A DNA stretch of 35,911 nt from CAUTXO01 sp963542625. GTDB lineage: Bacteria > Campylobacterota > Campylobacteria > Campylobacterales > SZUA-545. Location of the stretch: NCBI GenBank assembly GCA_963542625.1, contig CAUTXO010000013.1, forward strand, positions 1-35,911. The letters are read 5' to 3'. The position numbers were made by a program, and so were the translations under genes. Positions 1-8,326 of this stretch are shown here, piece by piece. The notes beneath the pieces are model-generated. The model was not told where the DNA came from and did not search any database. It saw only the letters and a program-made list of their open reading frames with translations. Position 1 is the first letter of the stretch; every line of letters starts with the position of its first letter.

Positions 1-69
1 ACACGAGCTTATCAAAGACATAGCAAAAACTAGCGCTTGACTTATCTTATAAACTTGCCGCAAGAGTCT

Positions 70-848
70 TTATCTCTCAGAAAACTCACCAATAATCGGA
101 AGCTTCTTAGTTTTACCAGGCGAAAGCGTAACGGTGGTATCGTATTCTGAATCACTTTTAGGCTCTGTTGATTTTATAATGCCCTCATAAGTGGCAACCC
201 TACTCCTAGCCATATATTCCTCTTTAATAAACCCCTTCAACGTGCCCTTTTCAAGCTCACCTAGCTTGGCTTCTAAAAGCCCTTCTGATGTAAAAATACC
301 ATTGCCTCCACTAATTACAGATTTTGTCCTATATCTATCGTTTTCCAAAAACTGGCTGTAAGAGCTCTCAATGGTAGTTCCACGCATACCCTCAAACACA
401 AAAGACAATGTTATTCGCACTGCCGATTTTATAGGCATACCGTCTTTGGTAACTATGATGGTGTGAAAAGTCATATTTCCTGTCTTATGTTTGCTTTCTG
501 CGGTGCATTCAAATTGCTCATTCGTGCCAGTGCATTTTCCATCTCTATATCTTTTGACATAGTATTCTTTCAAGCTCTTGCCATTTTCCTTAGCGAGTTT
601 TGCTGCATTTAAGATCTCTGGTGCGTAGTTATAAAAAGACACGTCGTCGTCTCCAAATTCTTCTTCGTCAGCAAAGTTTGCAAGCCCTGGCATATTAATT
701 TCAAGCGGCTCGCCTATATTTAAGCCACCACCGCCGCCACTGCTGCTGCCACCACCACAAGAAAAAAGCATAAATGCACTAAGTGCTGTTACAAATAGGA
801 GTTTATATGGTTTTGCCCCCCCCCCACGGCTAGAAAATGAACGTTCAT
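70..848 (-). CDS. phase-variable lipoprotein of unknown function, OFF by frameshift
   Basis: The main reading frame (70-771) starts with a lipobox (LFSC) followed by a Ser/Gly-rich linker, but its first Met lies only four residues before the lipobox Cys, too close for a signal peptide. The same frame continues upstream as AKPYKLLFVTALSAFMLFSC, a good lipoprotein signal peptide, and then enters a run of ten G on the coding strand (816-825). Before the run, an ATG at 848 has an AAAGGAA ribosome site and a TATAAT promoter. With 10 G the ATG frame stops at 789-791; with 8 or 11 G it would join the lipoprotein frame, giving about 260 residues. No other start codon reaches the signal peptide. The mature part (about 230 residues) is acidic near its N-terminus and has no domain I recognise. 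I infer a surface or periplasmic lipoprotein whose expression switches by slipped-strand mispairing. Confidence 0.75.
816..825. repeat. poly-C/poly-G tract (10 nt), contingency tract
   Basis: Ten consecutive C on the plus strand (G10 in the sense of the lipoprotein gene) lie between the start codon at 848 and the signal peptide. Tract length decides the frame: 8 or 11 would be ON, 9 or 10 gives early stops. Such G/C tracts are the usual phase-variation switches in Campylobacter and Helicobacter. Confidence 0.85.
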
Positions 849-880
849 TTTTGTTCCTTTATGGATGAATTTGTATGCGG

Positions 881-886
881 ATTATA
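881..886 (-). promoter_or_regulatory. -10 box TATAAT for the phase-variable lipoprotein
   Basis: A perfect TATAAT lies on the minus strand, 33 nt before the ATG at 848. No clear -35 box is seen, as is usual for sigma-70 promoters in this phylum. The position fits a leader of about 26 nt that carries the AAAGGAA ribosome site. Confidence 0.6.
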
Positions 887-923
887 ATACAGGGCTTTTA
901 AAAATATTCTCTCAAAATCGCGC

Positions 924-1496
924 CTAATGGCAAAGCAAATCAACGATTGCATTTGGCAAAAGCTCGTGCTCTAACGCGTGAATGCGGGCCTCAAACTCGT
1001 CTAAGGTTTCGTCTGGCTTTTTTGGCAATGCGCGCTGCGCGATAATCTCTCCGCCGTCAAGATCTTTACTTACATAATGAACGGTCACGCCCATCCCGCG
1101 CGCGCTCTCAAAGCTTCTTTTTATCGCGTTTGCGCCCTTAAACAGCGGCAAAAGTGACGGATGAAGGTTGATCGCCACGATTTCTTGTGTAAAAACCGGC
1201 GATAGGATCCACATAAAACCCGCCAAAACGCTCAGCGCCGCGCCCGATTTTTTAATCTCACCTCTAAGCGCGGCGTCAAAATCCGCCCCGCACGCAAAAT
1301 CCGCACGCCTTAAAATAAGCGGCTCTATGCCAAAGATCCTAGCCCTTGCGATACCGCCGGCGCTTGGATTGTCGGTTATGGCAAGCGCAACTTCCAAGCG
1401 CACATCGTTAAAAATTTTGCCGTGCAAGGTTTTCAAAATGGCTTCTAAATTTGTGCCCCGCCCGCTAAACAAAATGGCGATTTTTTTAGTAATCAC
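924..1496 (-). CDS. purN: phosphoribosylglycinamide formyltransferase (GART)
   Basis: Transfers a formyl group from 10-formyl-tetrahydrofolate to GAR in the third step of purine synthesis, in the cytosol. Visible motifs: the N-terminal phosphate loop (LFSGRGTNLEA), the catalytic Asn/His block (INLHPSLLP) and the DLDGGEII block with the catalytic Asp, all in family order. I chose the GTG at 1496 because it places the protein start (VITKKIAIL) like other PurN proteins, giving 190 residues; the frame stays open to a TTG at 1541, which has only a weak AGG before it, so the longer 205-residue form is possible. It lies about 100 bp downstream of the membrane-protein gene on the same strand and probably shares its transcript. 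Confidence 0.88.
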   Translation of the reverse strand: MITKKIAILFSGRGTNLEAILKTLHGKIFNDVRLEVALAITDNPSAGGIARARIFGIEPLILRRADFACGADFDAALRGEIKKSGAALSVLAGFMWILSPVFTQEIVAINLHPSLLPLFKGANAIKRSFESARGMGVTVHYVSKDLDGGEIIAQRALPKKPDETLDEFEARIHALEHELLPNAIVDLLCH

Positions 1497-1601
1497 GCCC
1501 GCTTCTGTCTTGGCGCGCACAAATCGCCAAAGGTTTTGCAAGCTGCCTAGTTAAGATTTTGCCGCTGCTAAACCCACTAGATCTAGCCCCCATTGCGCGC
1601 A

Positions 1602-2786
1602 TTAATTTTCCAAAAAAAAGTGGATTTTTTTATCCGCAAAAACGCTTATGCTAATTGGCTTTGAGCCCTTAAATTCTTTTAGCTCAAGCCTTTTGCCGCC
1701 GCGTTTTATGCCATAAAACGCCAGCTGTTTTTGAAGATCTTGCGGCGCAATGACGCTTGGGGAGCCCAAAGATCTTAGCTCGCTGGCAAGCTCGCGCGTG
1801 AAATGATGAGAAAACGCAAAGTGCTTTTGCGGCTGCGCTAGGAGCAAATAAAGCGGCTTGTTGAAAAACGTGAGCCCCGTGTTTAGGATAAGGCTTGCTA
1901 GCACAATGTAAAAAATGCCCTTGATTTTTTTCCTAAATTCCGGTAGGCGCACGCGCAAAGAATGTAAAAAAGTGGCGCTCATCAGCGGCACGGCAACGAC
2001 GGTAAAAACGGCAAAATCCTCTAGGCGCGGGCTTTGGCGCATAGATAAAATTATGCTTAGTGCAAAAACTGAAAAGGAAACAAACCACGCCGGCGGCAGG
2101 TTCGTTTTGGTCCTAAACAAAAACCAATAAAGCGTGTAAATGAAGTAAAAAAACACGAGCGGGGAAAAAATCGCCGCGTAAATGCCAAAAACTTCCAGAA
2201 AGTAGCCCTTTGGGCGCGAGCCTGTGTCAAAGCCGTGCAGGTGATAGCTGACGGCAAAAGCAATCACAGCGGCGCTAAGAACGGCGCGGTCTTTTTTGTA
2301 AAGCCCGTAAAAAACCATTGAGAAAGCCAGTAGCAGAAAGGATTTGTCTAGAAAAGCGCCAAGCAGCAAGAAACCCAAGGCGGCGGTTTTGTTTTTGTCG
2401 TAAATGTTTAGGAAAATTAAGACGCTAAAAATGACGAAGCCGGCATTGTTTGCGAGCAATGCCGCGCTATTTACGCCGGGCAAAAGCGCGTATATAAACA
2501 CCGCCAAAAGCGCGTCTTGTGGCTGGCGGGAGTGGCGGCGGGCGTATGCGTAAATTAGTACCAAATTTGCCACGTGAATAGTGATGAAGGGGATCCTAAG
2601 CAAAAAGTTGCTTTGCCCAAACAAGGCGAAGATCTTAGACAAAACATAGCCGGCGACGGAATTTGATTCAAAAACATACTCGTATTCCGTGGCGGAAATA
2701 TCCAAAAACACCGCGTAGGCGCAAAGGAACAAAAAATCCGCTAGCACAAAGGCGAAGAAAAACTGCTTCTTATCAAAATTTAGCAT
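1602..2786 (-). CDS. multi-span membrane protein, possible GT-C (ArnT/PMT-like) glycosyltransferase
   Basis: 394 residues with about ten hydrophobic segments and a soluble C-terminal tail of about 80 residues. The layout (a first membrane span, a periplasmic loop with acidic residues, EYEYVFES, near residues 33-40, then a span leading into FLLRIPFITIHV) resembles the ArnT/PMT-like GT-C glycosyltransferases, which use polyprenyl-phosphate sugars. I see no diagnostic catalytic motif beyond that, so the function is tentative and a plain integral membrane protein remains possible. The ATG at 2786 has no Shine-Dalgarno; a TATAAT ends only 6 nt before it, so the mRNA may be leaderless. purN follows on the same strand. 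Confidence 0.6.
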   Translation of the reverse strand: MLNFDKKQFFFAFVLADFLFLCAYAVFLDISATEYEYVFESNSVAGYVLSKIFALFGQSNFLLRIPFITIHVANLVLIYAYARRHSRQPQDALLAVFIYALLPGVNSAALLANNAGFVIFSVLIFLNIYDKNKTAALGFLLLGAFLDKSFLLLAFSMVFYGLYKKDRAVLSAAVIAFAVSYHLHGFDTGSRPKGYFLEVFGIYAAIFSPLVFFYFIYTLYWFLFRTKTNLPPAWFVSFSVFALSIILSMRQSPRLEDFAVFTVVAVPLMSATFLHSLRVRLPEFRKKIKGIFYIVLASLILNTGLTFFNKPLYLLLAQPQKHFAFSHHFTRELASELRSLGSPSVIAPQDLQKQLAFYGIKRGGKRLELKEFKGSKPISISVFADKKIHFFLEN

Positions 2787-2792
2787 AGCGGG

Positions 2793-2798
2793 ATTATA
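2793..2798 (-). promoter_or_regulatory. -10 box TATAAT, possible leaderless start
   Basis: TATAAT on the minus strand ends 6 nt before the ATG of the membrane-protein gene (2786). The expected transcription start falls on or next to the A of that ATG, and no ribosome site exists between them. Confidence 0.5.
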
Positions 2799-2964
2799 TC
2801 ATCAAGATATTTGCGTTTGGCTTGACAGCGCGGATCTTGGGGGGTGAAAGTTGGCGGTCTTGATTTGCCAGCGCTAGGATCCTAAACGTGCGTTGCAAGT
2901 GCAAAAATGGTGGCGTGCAAAGAAAATATCGCAGTTTTGCTCGGTTGGTGAATGGATTATTTGC

Positions 2965-2970
2965 TACAAT
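2965..2970 (+). promoter_or_regulatory. extended -10 box (TGC TACAAT) for the dpp operon
   Basis: TGCTACAAT lies 22 nt before the dppA start at 2992, followed by the ribosome site AAAGGA. The rest of the 205 bp spacer from 2787 shows no gene, only scattered GATC-containing sites. Confidence 0.5.
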
Positions 2971-2991
2971 CCGTCGTTTTAAAGGATGGGA

Positions 2992-4572
2992 ATGAAAAAG
3001 TTTTTACTCTTTGCCGTTGCGGCTTTGTGGGTTTTAGGCCAGCAGATGGGCGGGACGATAGTTTTTGGGCGCAGCGGTGACGCTAGCACGCTAGATCCAG
3101 CGCAAGCTTCCGACAGCGAAACTTTTTACGCAACAACGCAAGTTTATGATAATTTGGTGCAATTTAAGCTAGGCAGCACGGAGGTGGAGCCGGGGCTTGC
3201 TTCATCGTGGGATATTTCCAAAGACGGGCTTGAATACACTTTCCATTTAAAAAAGGGCGTTTATTTTGCGCCGACAAAATACTTCAAAAAAAAGGTTGAA
3301 TTCACAGCCGACGACGTTATTTTCAGCATAAAACGGCAGTTTGACAAAACGCACCCTTTTAACAAAAATGCCACATATGAATACTGGGCGGCGATGGATA
3401 TGGATAAGATTGTTAAAGACGTCGTAAAAGTTGATAAATACACTGTTAAGTTCTTGCTAGCAAAGCCAGAAGCGCCGTTTTTGGCAAATATGGCGATGGA
3501 TTTTGCGTCTATTTTATGCAAAGAATACGCCGATGGGCTCTTAGCTAGCGGCAAGCAAGCAGATCTAAACCGCTTGCCCGTTGGGACGGGGCCATTTGTT
3601 TTCCGCGAATGGATCAAAGACGACCGTATGCTTTTTACCGTGAATAAAGACTATTGGGACGGGCGGCCGTTTATTGACAAGCTTATTTTGAAGGTCATTC
3701 CGAATAACTCTGTGCGCGCGGCGGAGCTAAAAACCGGGCAAATTCAGATAATGGACTACCCAAACCCTGAAGAAGTAGAAGATCTTGGCAGGCAAAGCGG
3801 CATTGAGCTAATAAAACAAGACGGAATGAACGTCGGTTATATGGTGATGAACCAAAACAACAAGTATTTCAAAGACGTGCGCGTGCGCCAAGCGATTAAT
3901 CACGCAGTGGATAAGGCAGCGATTGTTAAGGCTGTTTATGCCGGGCTTGGGACGGTAGCCGATGCGCCAATTCCGCCTAATATGTGGGGCTTTAACGCTA
4001 ACATCAAAAAATACCCGCACGATCTTAAAAAAGCCCGCGCCTTGCTAAAAGAAGCTGGCTATCCAAACGGCTTTAGCGTGAATTTATACGCAATGCCCGT
4101 GCCACGCCCGTATATGCCAAACGGCAAAAAGGTAGCGCAAGCAATCCAAGCAGATCTTGCAAAAATCGGCATTAAGGTAAATATCGTTACGTATGACTGG
4201 GTTACGTATCTGGATAAAATCAAAAATGGCGAGCACGATATGTGCCTTATTGGCTGGCACGGCGACAACGGGGATCCGGATAACTTCCTATACACGCTCC
4301 TAAGCGAAGCGGCAACGGCGTATCCGGCGCAAAACTTTGCTTTCTGGGTTGATAAAGAATTTAACGAGCTCATCACGCAGGCAAGAAGAACCTTTGATAT
4401 GAACGAGCGCACAAGGCTTTATAAGAAAGCGCAAGAGATCTTTGCCGCCGGCGCGCCTTGGGTTACAATCGCAAACTCTGTGACCGTCGTGCCCGTTAGA
4501 TCAAACGTCAAGGGCTTTGTCTTAGATCCCGTCGGCAAAAAGAGGTTTTTGAAGGTGTGGCTAGAAAAATAA
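2992..4572 (+). CDS. dppA: periplasmic dipeptide-binding protein of an ABC importer
   Basis: SBP family 5 protein that captures dipeptides in the periplasm and delivers them to DppBC. The first in-frame ATG (2986) overlaps the ribosome site AAAGGA, so the ATG at 2992 is the better start (526 residues). A signal peptide (MKKFLLFAVAALWVLG) precedes the mature protein. The early segment ASTLDPAQASDSET and the block GWHGDNGDPDNF near residue 420 match DppA; in E. coli DppA the Asp of this block anchors the peptide amino group. Length agrees with E. coli and H. pylori DppA. First gene of dppABCDF. An alternative ligand such as heme or nickel chelates cannot be excluded for this family, but the DPDNF block favours dipeptides. 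Confidence 0.9.
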   Translation: MKKFLLFAVAALWVLGQQMGGTIVFGRSGDASTLDPAQASDSETFYATTQVYDNLVQFKLGSTEVEPGLASSWDISKDGLEYTFHLKKGVYFAPTKYFKKKVEFTADDVIFSIKRQFDKTHPFNKNATYEYWAAMDMDKIVKDVVKVDKYTVKFLLAKPEAPFLANMAMDFASILCKEYADGLLASGKQADLNRLPVGTGPFVFREWIKDDRMLFTVNKDYWDGRPFIDKLILKVIPNNSVRAAELKTGQIQIMDYPNPEEVEDLGRQSGIELIKQDGMNVGYMVMNQNNKYFKDVRVRQAINHAVDKAAIVKAVYAGLGTVADAPIPPNMWGFNANIKKYPHDLKKARALLKEAGYPNGFSVNLYAMPVPRPYMPNGKKVAQAIQADLAKIGIKVNIVTYDWVTYLDKIKNGEHDMCLIGWHGDNGDPDNFLYTLLSEAATAYPAQNFAFWVDKEFNELITQARRTFDMNERTRLYKKAQEIFAAGAPWVTIANSVTVVPVRSNVKGFVLDPVGKKRFLKVWLEK

Positions 4573-4585
4573 AGCTGGAGAGCCT

Positions 4586-5590
4586 TTGTTAAGTTTCATC
4601 GTTAAAAGAGTTTTGTGGTCCGTGCCGGCGCTAATTGGCGTGAGTATTTTGGTTTTTTCAATGCTGCACCTAATCCCTGGGGATCCAGCGCTTGCAATAC
4701 TTGGCGAGCACGCAAACAAAAGCAATTTGGAAAGCTTTAGAAAGGATATGGGGCTTGACAAACCACTGCTAGAACAGTATTTTAGCTTTGTCGGCAAGGC
4801 GCTAAGCGGGGATTTTGGAAGATCTTTTAAAACAAAACAGCCCGTGATAGATGAGTTTAAAGAGCGCTTTGGCGCGACGCTTGAGCTTTCGTTTGTGGCG
4901 ATGTTTTTTGCTGTCGTTTTTGGGATAGCCGTGGGCGTAACGGCGGCGGTTAAAAGAAACGGCTTTTTTGATTACGGGAGTATGGCGTTTGCGCTTGCGG
5001 GCGTTTCAATGCCTGTTTTTTGGCTGGGGCTCGTGCTAATTTACACCTTTAGCGTCAATCTTGGCTGGTTTCCGGTGTCTGGGCGCATAGGCTATGAATT
5101 TTACGTAGAAAAAACAACGGGCTTTTACCTAATAGACACGCTCATAGATGGCGACGCGGACGCCTTTTGGGACGCGCTAAAGCACCTAGTGCTGCCGGCG
5201 GTTTCACTCGGCACCATTCCTATGGCAATCATCGCTAGAATGACAAGATCTTCAATGATAGAAGTGCTAAAAGAAGACTACATAAAAACCGCGCGCGCTA
5301 AGGGCTGCGGGACTTTTAGGGTGGTTTTTATCCACGCGCTTCGCAACGCGATTATGCCCGTAATTACCGTCATAGGCTTAATGCTTGGCGGGCTTTTTGC
5401 CGGCGCCATTCTTACAGAAACGACATTCTCTTGGCCGGGCGTTGGCAAGTGGTTTGTAAATGCCGTCTATCAAAGGGATTTCCCGATAATCCAATCAACA
5501 ACGCTCATCATTGCCTGTATGTTTATAATGATAAATTTGGCTGTGGATATTCTCTACGCCTTTATTAACCCAAAAATAAGGCTTAGATAA
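4586..5590 (+). CDS. dppB: dipeptide ABC transporter permease DppB
   Basis: Inner-membrane permease (334 residues) of the DppB/OppB type. The N-terminus IVKRVLWSVPALIGVSILVF and IPGDPA are family signatures, followed by a periplasmic loop and five further spans. The cytoplasmic EAA loop that contacts the ATPases is visible (DYIKTARAKG near residues 231-240). The start is TTG at 4586, with GGAG five nt upstream; no ATG fits. It lies 13 bp after dppA and overlaps dppC by one base (TAATG), so the genes are translationally linked. Confidence 0.93.
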   Translation: MLSFIVKRVLWSVPALIGVSILVFSMLHLIPGDPALAILGEHANKSNLESFRKDMGLDKPLLEQYFSFVGKALSGDFGRSFKTKQPVIDEFKERFGATLELSFVAMFFAVVFGIAVGVTAAVKRNGFFDYGSMAFALAGVSMPVFWLGLVLIYTFSVNLGWFPVSGRIGYEFYVEKTTGFYLIDTLIDGDADAFWDALKHLVLPAVSLGTIPMAIIARMTRSSMIEVLKEDYIKTARAKGCGTFRVVFIHALRNAIMPVITVIGLMLGGLFAGAILTETTFSWPGVGKWFVNAVYQRDFPIIQSTTLIIACMFIMINLAVDILYAFINPKIRLR

Positions 5591-6456
5591 TGAACGCGGG
5601 CGGCTTTACTCTATTTTTAGCACAGATCCTAAGGCATAGATCCGCAGCAATTGGGCTAGCGATTGTTTCTATACTTGTGTTTTTTGCGGTTTTTGCAGAC
5701 ATCATCGCGCCCTACTCGCCATCAGAGCAAAACTTGCAGATCCGCTTGCAGCCGGCGTTTTGGAGCCCGGGCGGGAGCACGGATCATCTCCTAGGCACGG
5801 ACGATTTTGGCAGAGATCTGCTCTCTAGAATAATCTACGGCGCAAGAATTTCCATCATCATCGGGGTCATCTCGGTTGGGATCTCGCTGTTTTTTGGGCT
5901 TGGGCTTGGAATTGCCGCTGGCTTCTACGGCAAAAAAACCGACGCTTTCATTATGCGGATCATAGATATTATGCTTAGCATCCCGGCAATTTTGCTAGCG
6001 ATTGTCATCGTAACGATACTAGGGCCCGGGCTTTACAACGCGATGATAGCAATCGGAATAGTTGGGATCCCAACATACGCAAGAATAACGCGCGCCGCCG
6101 TTTTGACCGAGCGCACAAAAGAATACGTCGTGGCGTCAAAAATAAACGGCTCATCAAACGCAAGGCTTATGTTTAAAGTCATCTTGCCAAACTGCCTAAG
6201 CCCTATCGTCGTGCAAGCTACAATGGGTTTTGCCTCTGCCGTGCTAGAAGCCGCTGGGCTTAGTTTTTTAGGGCTTGGCGCGCAACCGCCGACGCCCGAA
6301 TGGGGTGCAATGCTTAGCGACGGCTTAGAATACATCGCAAACGCCCCGCAAATGATACTCTTGCCCGGCGTTGGCATTTTCCTAACTGTGCTTGGCTTTA
6401 ACCTAATAGGCGACGCCCTGATGGATATTTTAGATCCAAAGCTAAAGGACAAATAA
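5590..6456 (+). CDS. dppC: dipeptide ABC transporter permease DppC
   Basis: Second permease (288 residues) pairing with DppB. It shows the DppC/OppC N-terminal membrane anchor, the segment HLLGTDDFGRDLLSRIIYGAR characteristic of the family, five more hydrophobic spans and an EAA loop (EYVVASKINGSS). The ATG overlaps the dppB stop by one base, and its own stop overlaps the dppD ATG in the same way. Confidence 0.93.
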   Translation: MNAGGFTLFLAQILRHRSAAIGLAIVSILVFFAVFADIIAPYSPSEQNLQIRLQPAFWSPGGSTDHLLGTDDFGRDLLSRIIYGARISIIIGVISVGISLFFGLGLGIAAGFYGKKTDAFIMRIIDIMLSIPAILLAIVIVTILGPGLYNAMIAIGIVGIPTYARITRAAVLTERTKEYVVASKINGSSNARLMFKVILPNCLSPIVVQATMGFASAVLEAAGLSFLGLGAQPPTPEWGAMLSDGLEYIANAPQMILLPGVGIFLTVLGFNLIGDALMDILDPKLKDK

Positions 6457-7301
6457 TGCTCCTAGACGTGCAAAATTTAAGCGTCAAGTTTGCTAGCGGC
6501 GACGCGCAAAACGTGGCTGTGAATGACGTAAGCTTTAGCATTGAAGAGGGCAAAACGTTTTGCATAGTTGGGGAAAGCGGCTCGGGCAAAAGCGTTACGT
6601 CGCTTTCTGTGATGGGGCTAACCCCACCGGCGGCAAAGATAAGCGGCAAGATCTTGTTTGAGGGCGAAGATCTTTGCCGCTACTCAAACCGCAAGATGAT
6701 GAGCATACGCGGCAAAAAAATCGCAACGATCTTCCAAGAACCGCTAACAAGCTTGAACCCCTCCTTTACCATAGGCTACCAAATAGAAGAAAGCCTGCGT
6801 TTGCACCAGCCGTTTTTAAGCGCAAAGGAGCGCAAAAAGAAAACGATAGAAAGCCTAGAAAGCGTCGGCATTCCAGACCCCGCGCTGCGATACGGCGAGT
6901 ATCCGTTTAAGCTCTCAGGCGGGCAGCGCCAAAGAGTGATGATTGCAATGGCAATGGTTTGCCGCCCAAAGCTACTCATTGCCGATGAGCCCACGACCGC
7001 GCTAGACGTAACTATCCAAGCGCAGGTTTTGGATCTGATGAAAGCCTTGCAAAAAAACAGCGGCACGGCGATTTTATTCATCACGCACGATCTTGGCGTC
7101 GTGTATAACATCGCCGACGAAGTTGCCGTGATGTATAAGGGGCAAATCGTAGAAAGGCAGGCCGCGGCTGGGATTTTCAAAGATCCAAAGCACCCCTACA
7201 CGCGCGCGCTACTTGCGTCCATTCCGCACGGGCACGGCGCGGGGCACAAAACGCGGCTAGCGACGATTGACGACAACATAAACTACTTGGATCTAGCGTG
7301 A
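6456..7301 (+). CDS. dppD: dipeptide ABC transporter ATP-binding protein DppD
   Basis: ATPase of the importer, 281 residues. Walker A (GESGSGKS, near residue 40), Q-loop (IFQEPLTSLNP), signature (LSGGQRQRV), Walker B (LLIADEPTTALD) and the switch His (ITHDLGVV) are all present. It ends soon after the HPYTRALLASIP block and is shorter than E. coli DppD, similar to the H. pylori protein; no Cys-rich C-terminal tail is present. Start ATG overlaps the dppC stop and is preceded by AAAGGAC. Confidence 0.93.
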   Translation: MLLDVQNLSVKFASGDAQNVAVNDVSFSIEEGKTFCIVGESGSGKSVTSLSVMGLTPPAAKISGKILFEGEDLCRYSNRKMMSIRGKKIATIFQEPLTSLNPSFTIGYQIEESLRLHQPFLSAKERKKKTIESLESVGIPDPALRYGEYPFKLSGGQRQRVMIAMAMVCRPKLLIADEPTTALDVTIQAQVLDLMKALQKNSGTAILFITHDLGVVYNIADEVAVMYKGQIVERQAAAGIFKDPKHPYTRALLASIPHGHGAGHKTRLATIDDNINYLDLA

Positions 7302-8086
7302 GCAACATATTTGAAATCAAACGGCTGAAAAAATACTACGAAACAGATAGCGGCTTATTCAAAAAGCGCGCGGTCGTCAAGGCAATTGACGACATAAGCT
7401 TTAGCGTAGAAAGCGGCAAGATCTTGAGCGTCGTTGGGGAAAGCGGCTGCGGCAAATCCACTCTAGCAAAGCTTTTGATGGGGATAGAAAGCATCACAAG
7501 CGGGGAGATCTTGTTTGATGGCAAGCGCCTAAGCACCTTCACTAAGCAAGACTGGAAACTATACAGAAGATCCGTGCAAATCATCTTCCAAGATCCATAC
7601 TCAAACCTAAACCCGCGCTGGAATGTTGGCGAAATCATCGCCGAGCCCTTGCGCCTAAACACGAATATGCGTGCCGATGAAATAAAAGCAACGCTTATAG
7701 ATCTTGCAAAAAAGGTCGGGCTAAAAGAAGAATGGCTAGGGCGCTACCCGCACCAATTTTCAGGCGGGCAAAGGCAGCGCATAGGCATAGCGCGCGCGCT
7801 GGCGCTAAAACCAAAGGTCATTATTTGTGACGAGCCTACGTCGGCGCTAGACGTTTCCATTCAGGCTAAGGTGCTAAATCTGCTTTTAGATCTGCAAGAA
7901 GAATTTGGGCTGACGTATATTTTCATATCTCACGATCTAGGCGTTGTGGAGCATATTTCTGACGAAATCATCGTGATGTATTACGGCAAAATCGTCGAGC
8001 AAAACCGCACCGAAGCAATATTCAAAAACCCACAAGCGCCATACACCAAGACCCTTCTAAGCGCAATCCCCGTCATTGGCAGCTAG
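7298..8086 (+). CDS. dppF: dipeptide ABC transporter ATP-binding protein DppF
   Basis: Second ATPase, 262 residues, partner of DppD in a heterodimer. Walker A (GESGCGKS), Q-loop (IFQDPYSNLNP), signature (FSGGQRQRI), Walker B (VIICDEPTSALD) and switch His (ISHDLGVV) are complete. The GTG start overlaps the dppD stop (GTGA). It is the last gene of the operon; the first convincing terminator downstream is the hairpin at 8228-8263. Confidence 0.93.
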   Translation: MSNIFEIKRLKKYYETDSGLFKKRAVVKAIDDISFSVESGKILSVVGESGCGKSTLAKLLMGIESITSGEILFDGKRLSTFTKQDWKLYRRSVQIIFQDPYSNLNPRWNVGEIIAEPLRLNTNMRADEIKATLIDLAKKVGLKEEWLGRYPHQFSGGQRQRIGIARALALKPKVIICDEPTSALDVSIQAKVLNLLLDLQEEFGLTYIFISHDLGVVEHISDEIIVMYYGKIVEQNRTEAIFKNPQAPYTKTLLSAIPVIGS

Positions 8087-8183
8087 CAAAAAGATCTTAA
8101 AGCTTGCGCAATTATTAAATGGCAAAAACCAAAAAACCCACAAAAAAAATCTGGCGCGTTTGGTAAATTTAACAAAAGATCTG

Positions 8184-8189
8184 TATAAT
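8184..8189 (+). promoter_or_regulatory. -10 box TATAAT upstream of a terminator hairpin
   Basis: TGTATAAT in the dppF-surE spacer. Transcription would start near 8196 and meet the terminator at 8228-8263, giving a short RNA of about 65-70 nt. Confidence 0.45.
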
Positions 8190-8195
8190 ACACAG

Positions 8196-8263
8196 TTGTT
8201 AGACATAATAGTCCTTTCTGAGAATGGTGTGGTCAAAGTTGAATGGCTTTGACCGCATTTTTT
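8196..8263 (+). ncRNA. candidate small RNA (or attenuated surE leader)
   Basis: A TATAAT promoter at 8184-8189 would start an RNA near 8196 that ends at a strong intrinsic terminator (8228-8263). No ribosome site and no convincing ORF lie between them. I do not recognise a known RNA family. It could be an independent sRNA, an attenuated leader for surE, or simply the dpp operon terminator with a chance promoter before it. Confidence 0.35.
8228..8263 (+). terminator. intrinsic terminator (GC/AT stem and T6)
   Basis: The stem GGTCAAAG/CTTTGACC (8231-8238 with 8247-8254) closes an 8-nt loop and extends three more pairs downward (8228-8230 with 8255-8257, including one G-U). Six T follow at 8258-8263. 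It would end transcripts from dppF and from the small promoter at 8184. Confidence 0.75.
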
Positions 8264-8315
8264 CCAACTTTTCCCTTAGCTTTGCAATCAACACCGCTCC
8301 AAACCAAACCATTGC

Positions 8316-8321
8316 TATAAT
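8316..8321 (+). promoter_or_regulatory. extended -10 box TGCTATAAT at the surE start
   Basis: TGCTATAAT ends 5 nt before the surE ATG (8327), so transcription should start at or next to the start codon. No Shine-Dalgarno is present, which suggests a leaderless mRNA. Confidence 0.55.
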
Positions 8322-8326
8322 GCCGT

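Noticed and set aside
1..69. Terminator after the lipoprotein gene
   Set aside because: The inverted repeat CTTG/CAAG near 55-65 is only four pairs with no T6 run; nothing else is supported in these bases.
8196..8263. Riboswitch for surE
   Set aside because: Only one simple terminator hairpin is visible, with no aptamer-like structure, and surE has its own -10 box downstream.
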